64,000 nt of DNA from Rhodoplanes sp046000175 (lineage in GTDB: Bacteria; Pseudomonadota; Alphaproteobacteria; Rhizobiales; Xanthobacteraceae). Under the pieces are notes generated by a model that was given only the letters and a program-made list of their open reading frames with translations, was not told where the DNA came from and did no database searches. This document shows, in pieces, positions 27,111-36,237 of the stretch. The stretch lies in contig NZ_JBEOMB010000005.1 in NCBI RefSeq assembly GCF_046000175.1, positions 62,001 through 126,000 on the forward strand. Reading direction: 5' to 3'. The position numbers and the translations under genes are program-made. Numbering within the stretch: the first letter of the stretch is position 1; each line of letters begins with the position of its first letter.

Positions 27111-27232
27111 GTCGTTCCGGGGCGCGGACCACAGGTCCGCGAGCCCGGAACCCATATCCCCGGTTTCAGTGGCTCACGACAGACAGGGGCTATGGGTCCC
27201 GGGCTCGGCCCTGCGGGCCGCCCCGGGACGAC
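27111..27232. repeat. Dispersed palindromic intergenic repeat, copy A
   Basis: A roughly 122-base element has ends GTCGTTCCGGGGC and GCCCCGGGACGAC that are near-perfect inverted repeats, with internal hairpins. The copy at 55283-55405 is closely similar in the opposite orientation. It sits between two convergent genes, as REP/BIME-type elements usually do, and could end transcription in both directions. Confidence 0.85.
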
Positions 27233-27245
27233 GGATGTCGCGCCA

Positions 27246-27566
27246 TCACGCCTGCCGTTCGGGCGTCTGCACCACGAGGCCGTCGAGCTCGTCGCGCACC
27301 TTGATCTGGCAGGACAGGCGCGAGTTCGGCCGCACGTCGTAGCCGAAGTCGAGCATGTCCTCCTCCATGGCGGTCGGCGGGCCGACGATCTCGCGCCACG
27401 CCTCGTCGACATAGACGTGGCAGGTGGCGCAGGCGCAGGCGCCGCCGCATTCGGCGTCGATGCCGGGCACGCCGTTCTTGACGGCGGTTTCCATCACGGT
27501 CGCGCCGGGCTGGGCCTCGACCGTGCGGGACGATCCGGTGAAGCTGACGAAGGTGATCTTGGCCAT
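27246..27566 (-). CDS. [2Fe-2S] ferredoxin, adrenodoxin/putidaredoxin type
   Basis: This 106-residue protein starts at ATG 27566 (MAKITFVSFT). The cluster ligands follow the vertebrate/putidaredoxin pattern C-x5-C-x2-C-x36-C (Cys40, 46, 49, 86, with an extra Cys44) in DAECGGACACATCHVYV and RLSCQIKV. Such ferredoxins carry electrons to cytochromes P450, Rieske oxygenases or Fe-S assembly. The ferredoxin reductase about 0.8 kb away is a plausible donor. No P450 is adjacent and no hscAB/isc genes are near, so the acceptor is unknown. Tandem 21-base repeats lie 80-125 bases upstream. Confidence 0.93.
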   Translation of the reverse strand: MAKITFVSFTGSSRTVEAQPGATVMETAVKNGVPGIDAECGGACACATCHVYVDEAWREIVGPPTAMEEDMLDFGYDVRPNSRLSCQIKVRDELDGLVVQTPERQA

Positions 27567-27645
27567 CGGGAGTGCGGAACGCTCTGAAATGTTCGCTCGG
27601 GGGTTCGGGATCGGCCCGGCGCGGCGCCGGACCGAGGCTCTGCTG

Positions 27646-27691
27646 GACGCTCTCTAAAGAGTCTCCGCCAGACGCTCTCTATAGAGTCTCC
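27646..27691. promoter_or_regulatory. Tandem 21-bp operator-like repeats upstream of ferredoxin gene
   Basis: Two direct copies (27646-27666 and 27671-27691, 25 bases centre to centre) differ at one base. Both begin GACGCTCTCT and end GAGTCTCC; the second contains the perfect palindrome CTCTATAGAG. They lie 80-125 bases before the ferredoxin start in a 308-base gap (27567-27874) with no gene. The arrangement suggests cooperative binding of a dimeric regulator. Confidence 0.55.
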
Positions 27692-27874
27692 AAAGAACCG
27701 ACCAGCCCCGAAGAATCAGATGGCCCCGGCTTTGGACCGGGGCCACTGTCCGCCGGACGATGTGAGGGGGGGAGGGGGGCTCGTCCAGCTTCCAACTCGA
27801 AATGGGGGCGGCGGCGCGCTTTGCAAGGACCGGGCGAGGCACCGCCCTGCCCCGCTTCACTCTGCCGCACGATA

Positions 27875-28273
27875 TTACTCCACCGCACGATCCTGTCGCA
27901 GCCGGGCGATCGCGGCGCGCGCCTCGGCCGCGGCCCGGTCCATGGCGGCGAGCGGCACCTCGACCGCCGCACCGGTCGCCACGGCCGCCTCGATCGCCTC
28001 GGCCGCCGTGACGATCTCCCACGCACCGACGCCGCGGGCCGAGCCCTTCAGCGTGTGGGCGAGCGTCGCCATCGCGGCCGGCGGCGCCGTGTCCATGCGG
28101 GCGACCAGGAGGGCGATCTGCTGGTCGAACAGGTCGAGCACCTCGGCCTGCAGGTCGGCGTCGCCGAGCGTCATCCGGAACAGGTGCGCGAGATCGATCG
28201 GCGTCGCGTCCGGGTCCGCCGCCGGCAGCGGCAACGGCACGGCGGGAGGCTCGACGAGGAAGTGGCTGTGCAT
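27875..28273 (-). CDS. Stand-alone HPt (histidine phosphotransfer) protein
   Basis: This 132-residue protein starts at ATG 28273. A Pro-rich N terminus precedes the four-helix HPt domain, with the phosphoacceptor His73 in LAHTLKGSARGVGA. It would relay phosphate between a hybrid histidine kinase and a response regulator. No kinase or regulator gene is adjacent, so it is an orphan HPt whose partners lie elsewhere. The gene ends in a gap that carries the tandem repeats described at 27646. Confidence 0.87.
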   Translation of the reverse strand: MHSHFLVEPPAVPLPLPAADPDATPIDLAHLFRMTLGDADLQAEVLDLFDQQIALLVARMDTAPPAAMATLAHTLKGSARGVGAWEIVTAAEAIEAAVATGAAVEVPLAAMDRAAAEARAAIARLRQDRAVE

Positions 28274-28512
28274 GGAACGCCCCGGTCTTTGTTCGACGCC
28301 TGACCTTGTTGTTCGCGCACTGTGGCCGGCCGACCGTCACTCCCGGGTAAACGCCGATGCGTGAGCGAGCCGGCGTGGCGCCGCCGCAACAGGTGGATTC
28401 ACGAGCATCATCAATGGTGGATTAACCCGGCGTCGCGACATGCGCGGAATGCGGGCCGACCCACGCCGAGCCCTCGCGCCCTGTCCGCCCGGGAGGCGCC
28501 GACCGCCCCGCC

Positions 28513-28863
28513 TCAGGCCTTCGGCGGCTCGCGGCCGATCGCCCGCCAGCCCGCCTCGGTGAGCCGGCAGACCAGCCAGTCGGGCTTGAGCGGGTTGTCG
28601 AACCACGGCCGCGCCCAGCCGTGCGCCACGCAGGACTCGACGGTCTTGCGCGGCACGGCGCGCCCGTCCCGGTCGAAAAGCGGGAGCTTTCCACCCGGCT
28701 CGTTAACGCCTCGTTCGAGATAGCGGCGCTGCGGATCGGTCGGCCGCAGAGCCGCCGCATTGTCGCCCCCAAGATGAAGCGGCTGGTCCAGGGGGAGATG
28801 GTCGTCCGGGAGCCGTTCGTCCGGGAGCCGTTCGTCCGTGCGAAGGGGCAGAGCTGCTGGCAT
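28513..28863 (-). CDS. Conserved hypothetical protein
   Basis: This 116-residue protein starts at ATG 28863, or possibly at an internal start, because the first 30 residues are low-complexity. Two exact ERLPD pentapeptides come from a tandem 15-base DNA repeat at about 28805-28838. The conserved part, LPLFDRDGRAVPRKTVESCVAHGWARPWFDNPLKPDWLVCRLTEAGWRAIGR, resembles a short winged-helix-like or DNA-associated hypothetical family seen in Hyphomicrobiales. Function unknown. Confidence 0.7.
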   Translation of the reverse strand: MPAALPLRTDERLPDERLPDDHLPLDQPLHLGGDNAAALRPTDPQRRYLERGVNEPGGKLPLFDRDGRAVPRKTVESCVAHGWARPWFDNPLKPDWLVCRLTEAGWRAIGREPPKA

Positions 28864-28991
28864 GGGCGCACCCGTTAACGATGATTAAAAAAGGGTTACC
28901 GAACTTGGTTTCCCTGGGGCTTCCACCTCTCTAGGATAGTCACACCACGGGGGGGAATCCCAGCGGCATCGTCATTCCCGCCTGCGGCAGC

Positions 28992-29038
28992 GTGTCCGAG
29001 ACGGCGTGCGGTCGCACGCCCCGGACACCTTATCCACA
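28992..29038. promoter_or_regulatory. Strong hairpin followed by consensus DnaA box upstream of GPR-like gene
   Basis: Arms GTGTCCG (28992-28998) and CGGACAC (29022-29028) enclose an inner stem GGCGTGCG/CGCACGCC (29003-29010 with 29013-29020). TTATCCACA, the exact DnaA-box consensus, follows at 29030-29038. The block lies 45-91 bases before the start at 29083. It could be a terminator-like structure, an attenuator or a DnaA-controlled promoter element. Confidence 0.5.
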
Positions 29039-29082
29039 GGGCCTCAGTCCTGTTCAGCGTAGCTTGCGAGGCGACGAGCGAC

Positions 29083-32000
29083 ATGGCGAACACTCCGAAA
29101 AAGGCCAAGGATCCGACAGAGGTCGCTCTGTCGGCCATTCAGGAGGCCCTGAATGTGGGCGGCTCCGCGCCGGCCCAGACCCCTGCTTCGGACACTCCCG
29201 CGATCCAACCCGACGACCGGCGCGACCGTTCGCCGCCGCCCTCGTTCGGCCCCGATCCGCTGCCGCCGCCCGGCTTCCCCGCCGGCTTCCAGGACCCGAT
29301 CGCCCGCCGGATGGACGAGCCGCTGACGGTTCCGGCCAACGACGATCGCGAGACCATCGGCCAGGTGCTGCAGTCGCTGCAGCGCCGGCCGGCCCGCACG
29401 CCCTACCTGGCGGCCGGCCTGTTCAGCGCCGCCTGGGGCATCTCGGCGGTCGGCCTCCTCCTCGCCTATGCGGGCGAGATCGGCGTGCTGATGAACCAGG
29501 GCGCCGTCGCCGTGCCGCTGGTGTTCGGCATCCTGTCCGGCATCGCCGCCCCGATCGTGTTCTTCTTCGTGCTCGCCAACATGGTGTCGCGCTCGCAGGA
29601 GCTGCGCATCGTCGCGCAGGCGATGGCGCGCGCCGCCATGCGCTTCGCCGAGCCGGAGAGCGTCGCCTACGACAGCGTCGTGAACGTCGGCCAGGCGATC
29701 CGCCGCGAGGTCGCCGCCATGGGCGACGGCGTCGAGCGCGCCATCGCCCGCGCGGTCGAGCTGGAGACCCTGGTCAACAACGAGGTCGCCGCCCTCGAGC
29801 GCGCCTACAACGACAACGAGGTGCGCATCCGCAACCTGCTCGACGGCATCGCCCAGCAGCGCGAGACGCTGGTCGGCGAGGCCGAACAGGTGCGCAGCGC
29901 CATCTCCAACGTCCATCTCGACCTGTCGCACGACATCTTCACGGTCTCCGAGGTGGTGGGCGAGCGCTTCAACGAGGTGGCGGGCCGCATCACCCGCGCC
30001 CTGTCCGACAAGGGCGAGCACATCACGCTGGCGCTCGGCACCGCCGGCGACTCGATGATCGCGGCGCTCGCCGAGCGCGGCGGCGACCTGCTGGAGCGCC
30101 TGGAGCGCACCAGCGACGAGGCGACCCGGGCCATCGAGGCGGTCAGCGACCGCCTCGCCGACAGCCTCAACATCAAGACCGGGCACCTCAACGACGCCAT
30201 CGTCGAGATCGCCGACAACATGCAGGACATGCTGGGCGGCCGCCTCGACAGCGTCGCCGACGAGTTCGCCCAGAAGACCATCTCGCTCGTCGAGCTGATG
30301 GAGAACCGGTCGCGCGAGATCACCGCCATGGTGATGGAGCACACCGACACCATCTCGGGCACCCTGGTCGACACCTCGAGCCAGATCGCCGAGACCATCG
30401 CCAGCCGCGTCGACGAGGTGAACAACACCCTCAAGGCCACCGGCGACTCGATCGTCCTCGACCTCAGCCTGCGCGGCGGCGACATCGTCTCCAAGCTGGA
30501 GGAGACCGGCACGGCCATCACCGACACGCTCGACCAGCGCGGCGGCGAGATGGTCGCCCGCCTGGAGGAGACCGGCAGCACCATCACGGTGACGCTGGAG
30601 GAGCGCGGCGAGACCTTCACCCGCACCCTCACCGACAGCGCCCATGCGCTGGCCGAGGCGGTCGGCACCCGCGGCGACGAGGTGCGCGAGCTGCTCGCCG
30701 CACGCCTGCGCTCCTTCGAGGAGATCCTCACCACCGGCAGCGGCGAGCTCGCCGAGCAGCTCGGCTCGCGTGGCGACCAGGTCCGCGACATGCTGTCCGA
30801 GCGCCTGCGCGCCTTCGAGGAGATGTTCACGACCGGCGGCAGCGAGCTGGCCGAGCGCATCGGCCGCGACAGCGCCACGCTGGCGAGCCTGATCACCCGC
30901 CATCTCGCCGAGTTCGACCGCACCGTGAAGACCTACGGCGGCGATCTCGTCGAGCGCATCGGCGAGCGCACCCAGGAGATCAACGAGACCCTGAAGGTCT
31001 ATCTCGACGGCTTCGACACCCGCGTCGGTGCCAAGTCGACCGAGGTCGCCGACCTTCTGGAGACCCGCCTGGTGCGGTTCCAGGACGCGCTCGACCAGCG
31101 CACCCTGACGATCGGCGAGACGCTCACCACCCGCGTCGCCGACATCAGCAAGACAGTGGGCGAGAGCAGCAAGGAGGTCGTCGCCGCGCTCGACCGCCGG
31201 GTCGAGGCGATCACCGGCCTGATCAATGCCGGCGGCCAGCAGTTCATCGACGCCGTCGGCGGCAAGATGAGCGAGATCGACGGCACGCTCGCCACCCGCT
31301 CGAACGAGGTCACGACCGCGCTCGACGGCCGCATCGTGCGCCTGGAGGAGCTGCTCGTCACCCGCGCCGCCACCCTGACCGGCGAAATCGAGAGCCGCAG
31401 CCAGGCCGCAGCCGAGCTGCTGCTCGGCCGCGCCGAGAGCCTGACCGCCTCGGTCGAGGCGCGCAGCAGGGCCGCCGCCGAGGAGATGCTGGCCCGCGCC
31501 GAGAGCCTGACCAGCGACGTGGAGACGCGCAGCAAGGCGGTCGCCGACGCCCTCGTCGACCGCACCCAGGCGGTCACCCACGAGATCGAGATGCGGACCC
31601 GCTCGGCCGCCGACGCCCTGCTCGGCCGGGTCGAGACGCTCTCGGCCGACGTCGAGACCCGCAGCACCGCCGCCATCGCCGACCTGGTCGGCCGCCTCGG
31701 CACCGCCACGGCCGACATCGAGACCCGCACCCGCTCGGTCGCCGACCTGCTGGTCGACCGCGCCGCGACCGTGACGCACGACATCGAGACCCGCACCCTG
31801 TCGGCCGCCGACCTCCTGGTCGGCCGCGTCGGCACGGCCGCGGCCGACGTCGAGACGCGCAGCACCACGGTCGCCGACCTCGTGGTCGGCCGCATCGCCT
31901 CGGCCGCGGCCGAGGTCGAGAGCCGGAGCAACGCCGTCGCCGACCTTCTGGCCGGCCGGATCGCGTCGGCCACGGCCGAGGTCGAGAGCCGCGGCAACGC

Positions 32001-35000
32001 CGTCGCCGATCTCGTGGTCGGCCGCATCGGCATCGCCACGTCCGAGATCGAGTCCCGCGGCAACGCCGTCGCCGACCTCCTGGTCGAGCGCATCGCCGCC
32101 GCCACGGCCGAGGTCGAGAGCCGCGGCAACGCCGTCGCCGAGCTCGTGGTCGGCCGCATCGGCACCGCCACGGCGGACATCGAGACGCGCGGCAACTCCG
32201 TCGCCGACACGCTCGTCGCCCGCATCGGCACCGCGACGGCCGACATGGAGGCGCGCTCGAACGCCATCGCCGATCAGCTGCTCGGCCGCGCCGACATGGT
32301 GACGACCGACATCGAGGTCCGCACCCGCGCCGCCGCCGACCGCCTGGTCGAGCGCACCGCCGCGGTGGCGAGCGACATCGAGCAGACCGCCGGCACGGCG
32401 GCCGAGGGCTTCGCGGCCCGCATCGACCGACTCGCCGCCGAGATCGAGGGCCGCAGCAGCTCGTCGTCCTCGTTCCTGCTCGAGCGCTTCGAGGGCTTCG
32501 CCCGCGACATCGAGGTGCGCAGCAACACCGCCGCGTCGTTCCTCGGCGAGCGGATGGACACCTTCGGCATCGAGCTGGAGGCGCGCTCCGGCACCATCGT
32601 GGCGGCGCTCGCCGACCGCGCCCAGACGGTCGCCCACGCGGTCGAGAGCCGCACCGGCACGGCCGCCTCGCTGCTGGTCGAGCACGCCGAGCGGGCCACC
32701 CGCGCCCTGGAGGAGCGCAGCACCGCCGCGACCGAGCTCCTGACCGGCCGCTTCGAGACCGCCGCGCGCGACGTCGAGACCCGCAGCAACGCCGCCACCG
32801 AGACGCTGGCGACGCGGCTCGAGCAGGCGACCCGCGAGATCGAGCATCGCAGCCGCGAGGCGACCGCGACGCTCGCCGGCCGCATCGAGCAGCTCGCCGA
32901 GGCCGTCAAGGTCAACACCATGGAGGCCGAGATCGCGCTCGAGCGGCTCGGCGAGACCACGGCCAACGCGGTGCGCAGCAGCGCCGCCGACGCCGAGTCC
33001 AGCATCCTGCGCGCCTCGGGCGTGTCGACCGACCAGCTCCGCTCCGTCGTCAGCGACATCCAGGAGCTGCTCACCACCGTGTCGTCCGGCGTCGCCGGCA
33101 CCCTCAAGCAGGACGCCGTCGACCTCGAGCGCCTCCTGACGACCACCTCGTCCAACGTCAGCGGCGTGCTCAAGCAGGACGCCGCCGAGATCGAGCGGCT
33201 GCTCCGCTCGCTGTCGTCCGGCGTCTCGGCGACGCTGCGCCAGGACGCCGCCGAGGTCGAGCGCTCGCTGTCGACCGTCACCGACGGCATCACCCAGACG
33301 CTGCGGCACGACGCCGGCGAGTTCGAGCGCAGCCTGACGGCGCTGTCGGTCGGCATCTCGAGCCGGCTGCGCCAGGACACGGCCGAGGTCGAGCAGGCCC
33401 TCACCGGCCTGTCGAGCGAGGTCAGCGGCACGCTGCGGTCCGACGCCGCCGAGATCGAGCGCACGCTCACCGGCGTGTCGTCGAGCATCGGCGCGACGCT
33501 GAAGCAGGACGCCGGCGACGTCGAGCGCACCCTCACGGCCGTGACCAGCCATCTCGGCGACACCATCAAGCGCGACGCCGCCGACCTTCAGCAGTCGCTG
33601 ACCACCGTGTCGTCGACGGTCGGCGAAGCGCTCAAGCAGGACGCCGGCGAGGTCGAGCGCACCCTCACCGCGGTGACGACCCATCTCGGCGACACGCTCA
33701 AGCGCAACGCCGCCGAGGTGCAGCAGTCGCTGACCGGGCTGTCCACCGAGGTCGCCGCGACCTTCGTCGGCAAGGCCGACGAGATCGCCGGGGCCATCGA
33801 GAAGCGTTCCGGCGAGCTCAACCGCGTGCTCGACGAGAAGAGCAGCGGCCTCCTCTCCGCCATGACGGCGAAGAGCAGCGAGTTCACGGCCGGCATGGGC
33901 CGGGTCACCGACCACGCCGTGAAGTCCATCGAGGCGAAAGCCTTCGCCTTCACCCAGACCATGATGGACAACTCCAACGAGCTCGCCCGCGTCATCACCG
34001 AGGCCAGCACCAAGGCGACCGACACGGTCAACAAGAGCCTGAAGGACCTGCAGGAGACGTCGCGCGTCGCCGTCACCGACTCGGCCGCGGCGCTGACCAA
34101 GCGCATGCAGGACTGGCAGGAGATCACCCGCTCGACCGTCGCCCAGTCGGCCACCGGCCTGACCCAGAAGCTGCAGGAGCTGCAGGAGGTCACCCGCACC
34201 ACGGTCGCCCAGTCGACCACGGCGCTGGCCCAGAAGGCGCAGGAGCTGCAGGAGGCGACCAAGACCGTGGTGGCGCAGTCCACCGCGGCCCTCGCCCAGG
34301 CGACGCAGGAGATGCAGAAGGCCGCCACCACGTCGGTGACGCAGTCGACCGCGGCCATCACCCAGAAGACCCAGGAGCTGCAGGACACCACCACGCGCCT
34401 GGTCGGCCAGTCCGGCAACGTCCTGTCGGCGCGCGCCCAGGAGCTGCAGAGCGCCACCCGGCTCGCCGTCGAGCAGTCGACCGAGTCGATCCTCGGCCGC
34501 ATCGAGGAGCTGCAGAAGGTCTCGCAGGAGGCGATCGACCAGTCGAAGCAGACCGCCGTCGCCACCGTCTCCGAGATTCTCGAGACGCACGGCATGCTGC
34601 GCTCCGACACGACCGCGCTGTTCGAGCGGCTGCGCGAGGCGAACGGCCTGATCCAGGAGGTTCTGGGCGGCGCCCAGGACAATCTCGGCGCCATCGAGCA
34701 GGGCCTGTCGGCGCGCGTGACCGAGTTCGTCACCACGATGAACGAGCTGCTCGCCCGCACCAACCAGACCACCGACCGGGTGAACGAGCACATCGGCACG
34801 TTCCAGGACATCTCCGGGCGCGTGATGACCGAGCTGGGCGAGATCGTCACCCAGTTCGACAGCCACGGCCGGTCGCTCACCGACATGGTCGAGCTGATCG
34901 AGGGCTCGAACCGGCGCAGCGAGGAGGTGCTGTCGGAGCGCCGGACCGAGCTGGAGAGCATCGTCACGACGCTCGACGGCCGCACCGAGGATCTCGACCT

Positions 35001-36237
35001 GCGCCTCAAGCGCTTCTCGGATCTGCTCGAGGAGTCGCTCGGCGCCGCCGAGGGCCGGGCCCGCGACATCGCCCGCATCGTCGCCGAAGCCTCGTCGCAG
35101 GGCGCCCGCGCCATCGCCGAGAACCACGAGCGTGTCCGCTCGACGGCCGAGGAGGAGCGCCAGCGCACCGCCGAGAGCCTGCGTGGCGTCTACGAGCAGG
35201 CCTCGAACGAGGCGCACGCCCTGTTCCGGCAGACCGCCAACGAAGCCGAGTCGATGCTGCAGACGGCGACCGAGCGCTTCACCGAGGTGCTGTCGAACAT
35301 GAAGCACATGACCGCGGAGATGCAGCGGGAGCTGGAAGGCACCCGTCAGGAGCTGCGCCGCGGCATCCTCGAGCTGCCGCAGGAGACGGCCGAGAGCGCG
35401 GCCCAGATGCGGCGCGTCATCGTCGACCAGATCGAGGCGCTGGCGGAGCTCAACCGCATCGTCGCCCGCCACGGCCGCACCCTCGACACCACCGCGGCCG
35501 AGCCGGCCCGGCGGGCCTATCGCGAGGAGCCCGAGCTGGCGGTCGCCTCCGGCGGCGGCGGTCGCAGCCAGCCGGTCGCCCGCGGGCCGATGCGCGAGCC
35601 CCCGCAGGCCGCCCGCGCCGAGGTGCCGATGGGTCCGCCCGCCCCGCCCCCGGCCCCGCCGCAGGCGCCAGTCGCGCGGCGTCCGGTCGAGCGGATGCCG
35701 GCGCCCGAGCCGCAGAGCCCGGCGCCGCCCACCGCCCCGACCAATGGCGGCCGCGGCGGCTGGCTCTCCGACCTCCTGAGCCGCGCCTCGCAGGACGACG
35801 ACGACGACCAGCCGCTGCGTCGCGGCGGCGAGGCTCGGCCGCAAGGCCCGGCCCCGCGCGCCGAGGCTCCGGCCGACGAGCGGGCGACCCGCTACACGAT
35901 CGAGTCGCTCGACGCGCTGTCGGTCGACATCGCCCGGATGATCGATCACGACGCCGCCGCCGAGCTGTGGGACCGCTACAATCGCGGCGAGCGCAACGTG
36001 TTCTCGCGCCGGCTCTACACCCCGCAGGGCCAGAAGACCTTCGACGAGATCCGCAAGCGCTACCGGGCCGACCGGGAGTTCAAGCAGACCGTCGACCGCT
36101 ACATCGGCGAGTTCGAGCGGCTGCTCGAGGAGGTCTCGCGCAACGATCGCGGCCAGGTCGTCGCCCGCACCTACCTGACGTCCGAGACCGGCAAGGTCTA
36201 CACCATGCTGGCCCACGCGGCCGGCCGGTTCGACTGA
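29083..36237 (+). CDS. Giant coiled-coil polar growth protein (GPR/RgsE-like)
   Basis: This 2,384-residue protein starts at ATG 29083. A Pro-rich N terminus is followed by two membrane helices (about 108-130 and 141-167). About 1,950 residues of helical apolipoprotein-like repeats come next, including three exact 22-residue arrays. A Pro/Ala-rich linker (about 2150-2260) precedes a conserved C-terminal domain of about 115 residues (ESLDALSVDIARMIDHD to the end). Size, layout and repeats match the growth pole ring protein of Agrobacterium and RgsE of Sinorhizobium, large TipN-like proteins that organise unipolar growth. The assignment rests on architecture, not a database match. A terminator follows. 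Confidence 0.78.
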   Translation: MANTPKKAKDPTEVALSAIQEALNVGGSAPAQTPASDTPAIQPDDRRDRSPPPSFGPDPLPPPGFPAGFQDPIARRMDEPLTVPANDDRETIGQVLQSLQRRPARTPYLAAGLFSAAWGISAVGLLLAYAGEIGVLMNQGAVAVPLVFGILSGIAAPIVFFFVLANMVSRSQELRIVAQAMARAAMRFAEPESVAYDSVVNVGQAIRREVAAMGDGVERAIARAVELETLVNNEVAALERAYNDNEVRIRNLLDGIAQQRETLVGEAEQVRSAISNVHLDLSHDIFTVSEVVGERFNEVAGRITRALSDKGEHITLALGTAGDSMIAALAERGGDLLERLERTSDEATRAIEAVSDRLADSLNIKTGHLNDAIVEIADNMQDMLGGRLDSVADEFAQKTISLVELMENRSREITAMVMEHTDTISGTLVDTSSQIAETIASRVDEVNNTLKATGDSIVLDLSLRGGDIVSKLEETGTAITDTLDQRGGEMVARLEETGSTITVTLEERGETFTRTLTDSAHALAEAVGTRGDEVRELLAARLRSFEEILTTGSGELAEQLGSRGDQVRDMLSERLRAFEEMFTTGGSELAERIGRDSATLASLITRHLAEFDRTVKTYGGDLVERIGERTQEINETLKVYLDGFDTRVGAKSTEVADLLETRLVRFQDALDQRTLTIGETLTTRVADISKTVGESSKEVVAALDRRVEAITGLINAGGQQFIDAVGGKMSEIDGTLATRSNEVTTALDGRIVRLEELLVTRAATLTGEIESRSQAAAELLLGRAESLTASVEARSRAAAEEMLARAESLTSDVETRSKAVADALVDRTQAVTHEIEMRTRSAADALLGRVETLSADVETRSTAAIADLVGRLGTATADIETRTRSVADLLVDRAATVTHDIETRTLSAADLLVGRVGTAAADVETRSTTVADLVVGRIASAAAEVESRSNAVADLLAGRIASATAEVESRGNAVADLVVGRIGIATSEIESRGNAVADLLVERIAAATAEVESRGNAVAELVVGRIGTATADIETRGNSVADTLVARIGTATADMEARSNAIADQLLGRADMVTTDIEVRTRAAADRLVERTAAVASDIEQTAGTAAEGFAARIDRLAAEIEGRSSSSSSFLLERFEGFARDIEVRSNTAASFLGERMDTFGIELEARSGTIVAALADRAQTVAHAVESRTGTAASLLVEHAERATRALEERSTAATELLTGRFETAARDVETRSNAATETLATRLEQATREIEHRSREATATLAGRIEQLAEAVKVNTMEAEIALERLGETTANAVRSSAADAESSILRASGVSTDQLRSVVSDIQELLTTVSSGVAGTLKQDAVDLERLLTTTSSNVSGVLKQDAAEIERLLRSLSSGVSATLRQDAAEVERSLSTVTDGITQTLRHDAGEFERSLTALSVGISSRLRQDTAEVEQALTGLSSEVSGTLRSDAAEIERTLTGVSSSIGATLKQDAGDVERTLTAVTSHLGDTIKRDAADLQQSLTTVSSTVGEALKQDAGEVERTLTAVTTHLGDTLKRNAAEVQQSLTGLSTEVAATFVGKADEIAGAIEKRSGELNRVLDEKSSGLLSAMTAKSSEFTAGMGRVTDHAVKSIEAKAFAFTQTMMDNSNELARVITEASTKATDTVNKSLKDLQETSRVAVTDSAAALTKRMQDWQEITRSTVAQSATGLTQKLQELQEVTRTTVAQSTTALAQKAQELQEATKTVVAQSTAALAQATQEMQKAATTSVTQSTAAITQKTQELQDTTTRLVGQSGNVLSARAQELQSATRLAVEQSTESILGRIEELQKVSQEAIDQSKQTAVATVSEILETHGMLRSDTTALFERLREANGLIQEVLGGAQDNLGAIEQGLSARVTEFVTTMNELLARTNQTTDRVNEHIGTFQDISGRVMTELGEIVTQFDSHGRSLTDMVELIEGSNRRSEEVLSERRTELESIVTTLDGRTEDLDLRLKRFSDLLEESLGAAEGRARDIARIVAEASSQGARAIAENHERVRSTAEEERQRTAESLRGVYEQASNEAHALFRQTANEAESMLQTATERFTEVLSNMKHMTAEMQRELEGTRQELRRGILELPQETAESAAQMRRVIVDQIEALAELNRIVARHGRTLDTTAAEPARRAYREEPELAVASGGGGRSQPVARGPMREPPQAARAEVPMGPPAPPPAPPQAPVARRPVERMPAPEPQSPAPPTAPTNGGRGGWLSDLLSRASQDDDDDQPLRRGGEARPQGPAPRAEAPADERATRYTIESLDALSVDIARMIDHDAAAELWDRYNRGERNVFSRRLYTPQGQKTFDEIRKRYRADREFKQTVDRYIGEFERLLEEVSRNDRGQVVARTYLTSETGKVYTMLAHAAGRFD
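31384..32901 (+). repeat. 22-residue repeat array 1 in GPR-like protein (23 units)
   Basis: Twenty-three consecutive 66-base units without a single indel encode residues built as D/E-[IV]-E-x-R-[ST]-x-A-A-x-x-L-L-x-R-x-x-x-x-x-x. The first begins EIESRSQAAAELL and the last EIEHRSREATATL. The period of 22 equals two hendecads, typical of long apolipoprotein-like or hendecad coiled coils. Confidence 0.9.
33073..33732 (+). repeat. 22-residue repeat array 2 in GPR-like protein (10 units)
   Basis: Ten in-register 66-base units encode the pattern T-x-[VLT]-[ST]-S-x-[VI]-x-x-T-L-[KR]-[QRH]-[DN]-A-x-[ED]-[VIL]-E-R-x-L. A degenerate eleventh unit follows at 33733. Confidence 0.9.
34042..34569 (+). 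repeat. 22-residue repeat array 3 in GPR-like protein (8 units)
   Basis: Eight in-register 66-base units encode Q-E-L-Q-E-x-T-x-x-x-V-x-Q-S-x-x-x-[LI]-x-[QR]-x-x. Gln/Thr/Ser content is higher than in arrays 1 and 2. Confidence 0.88.

Noticed and set aside
31384..34569. 66-bp periodic repeats considered as a CRISPR or satellite array
   Set aside because: The units are contiguous, coding, in frame and degenerate, with no spacers. They are protein repeats.
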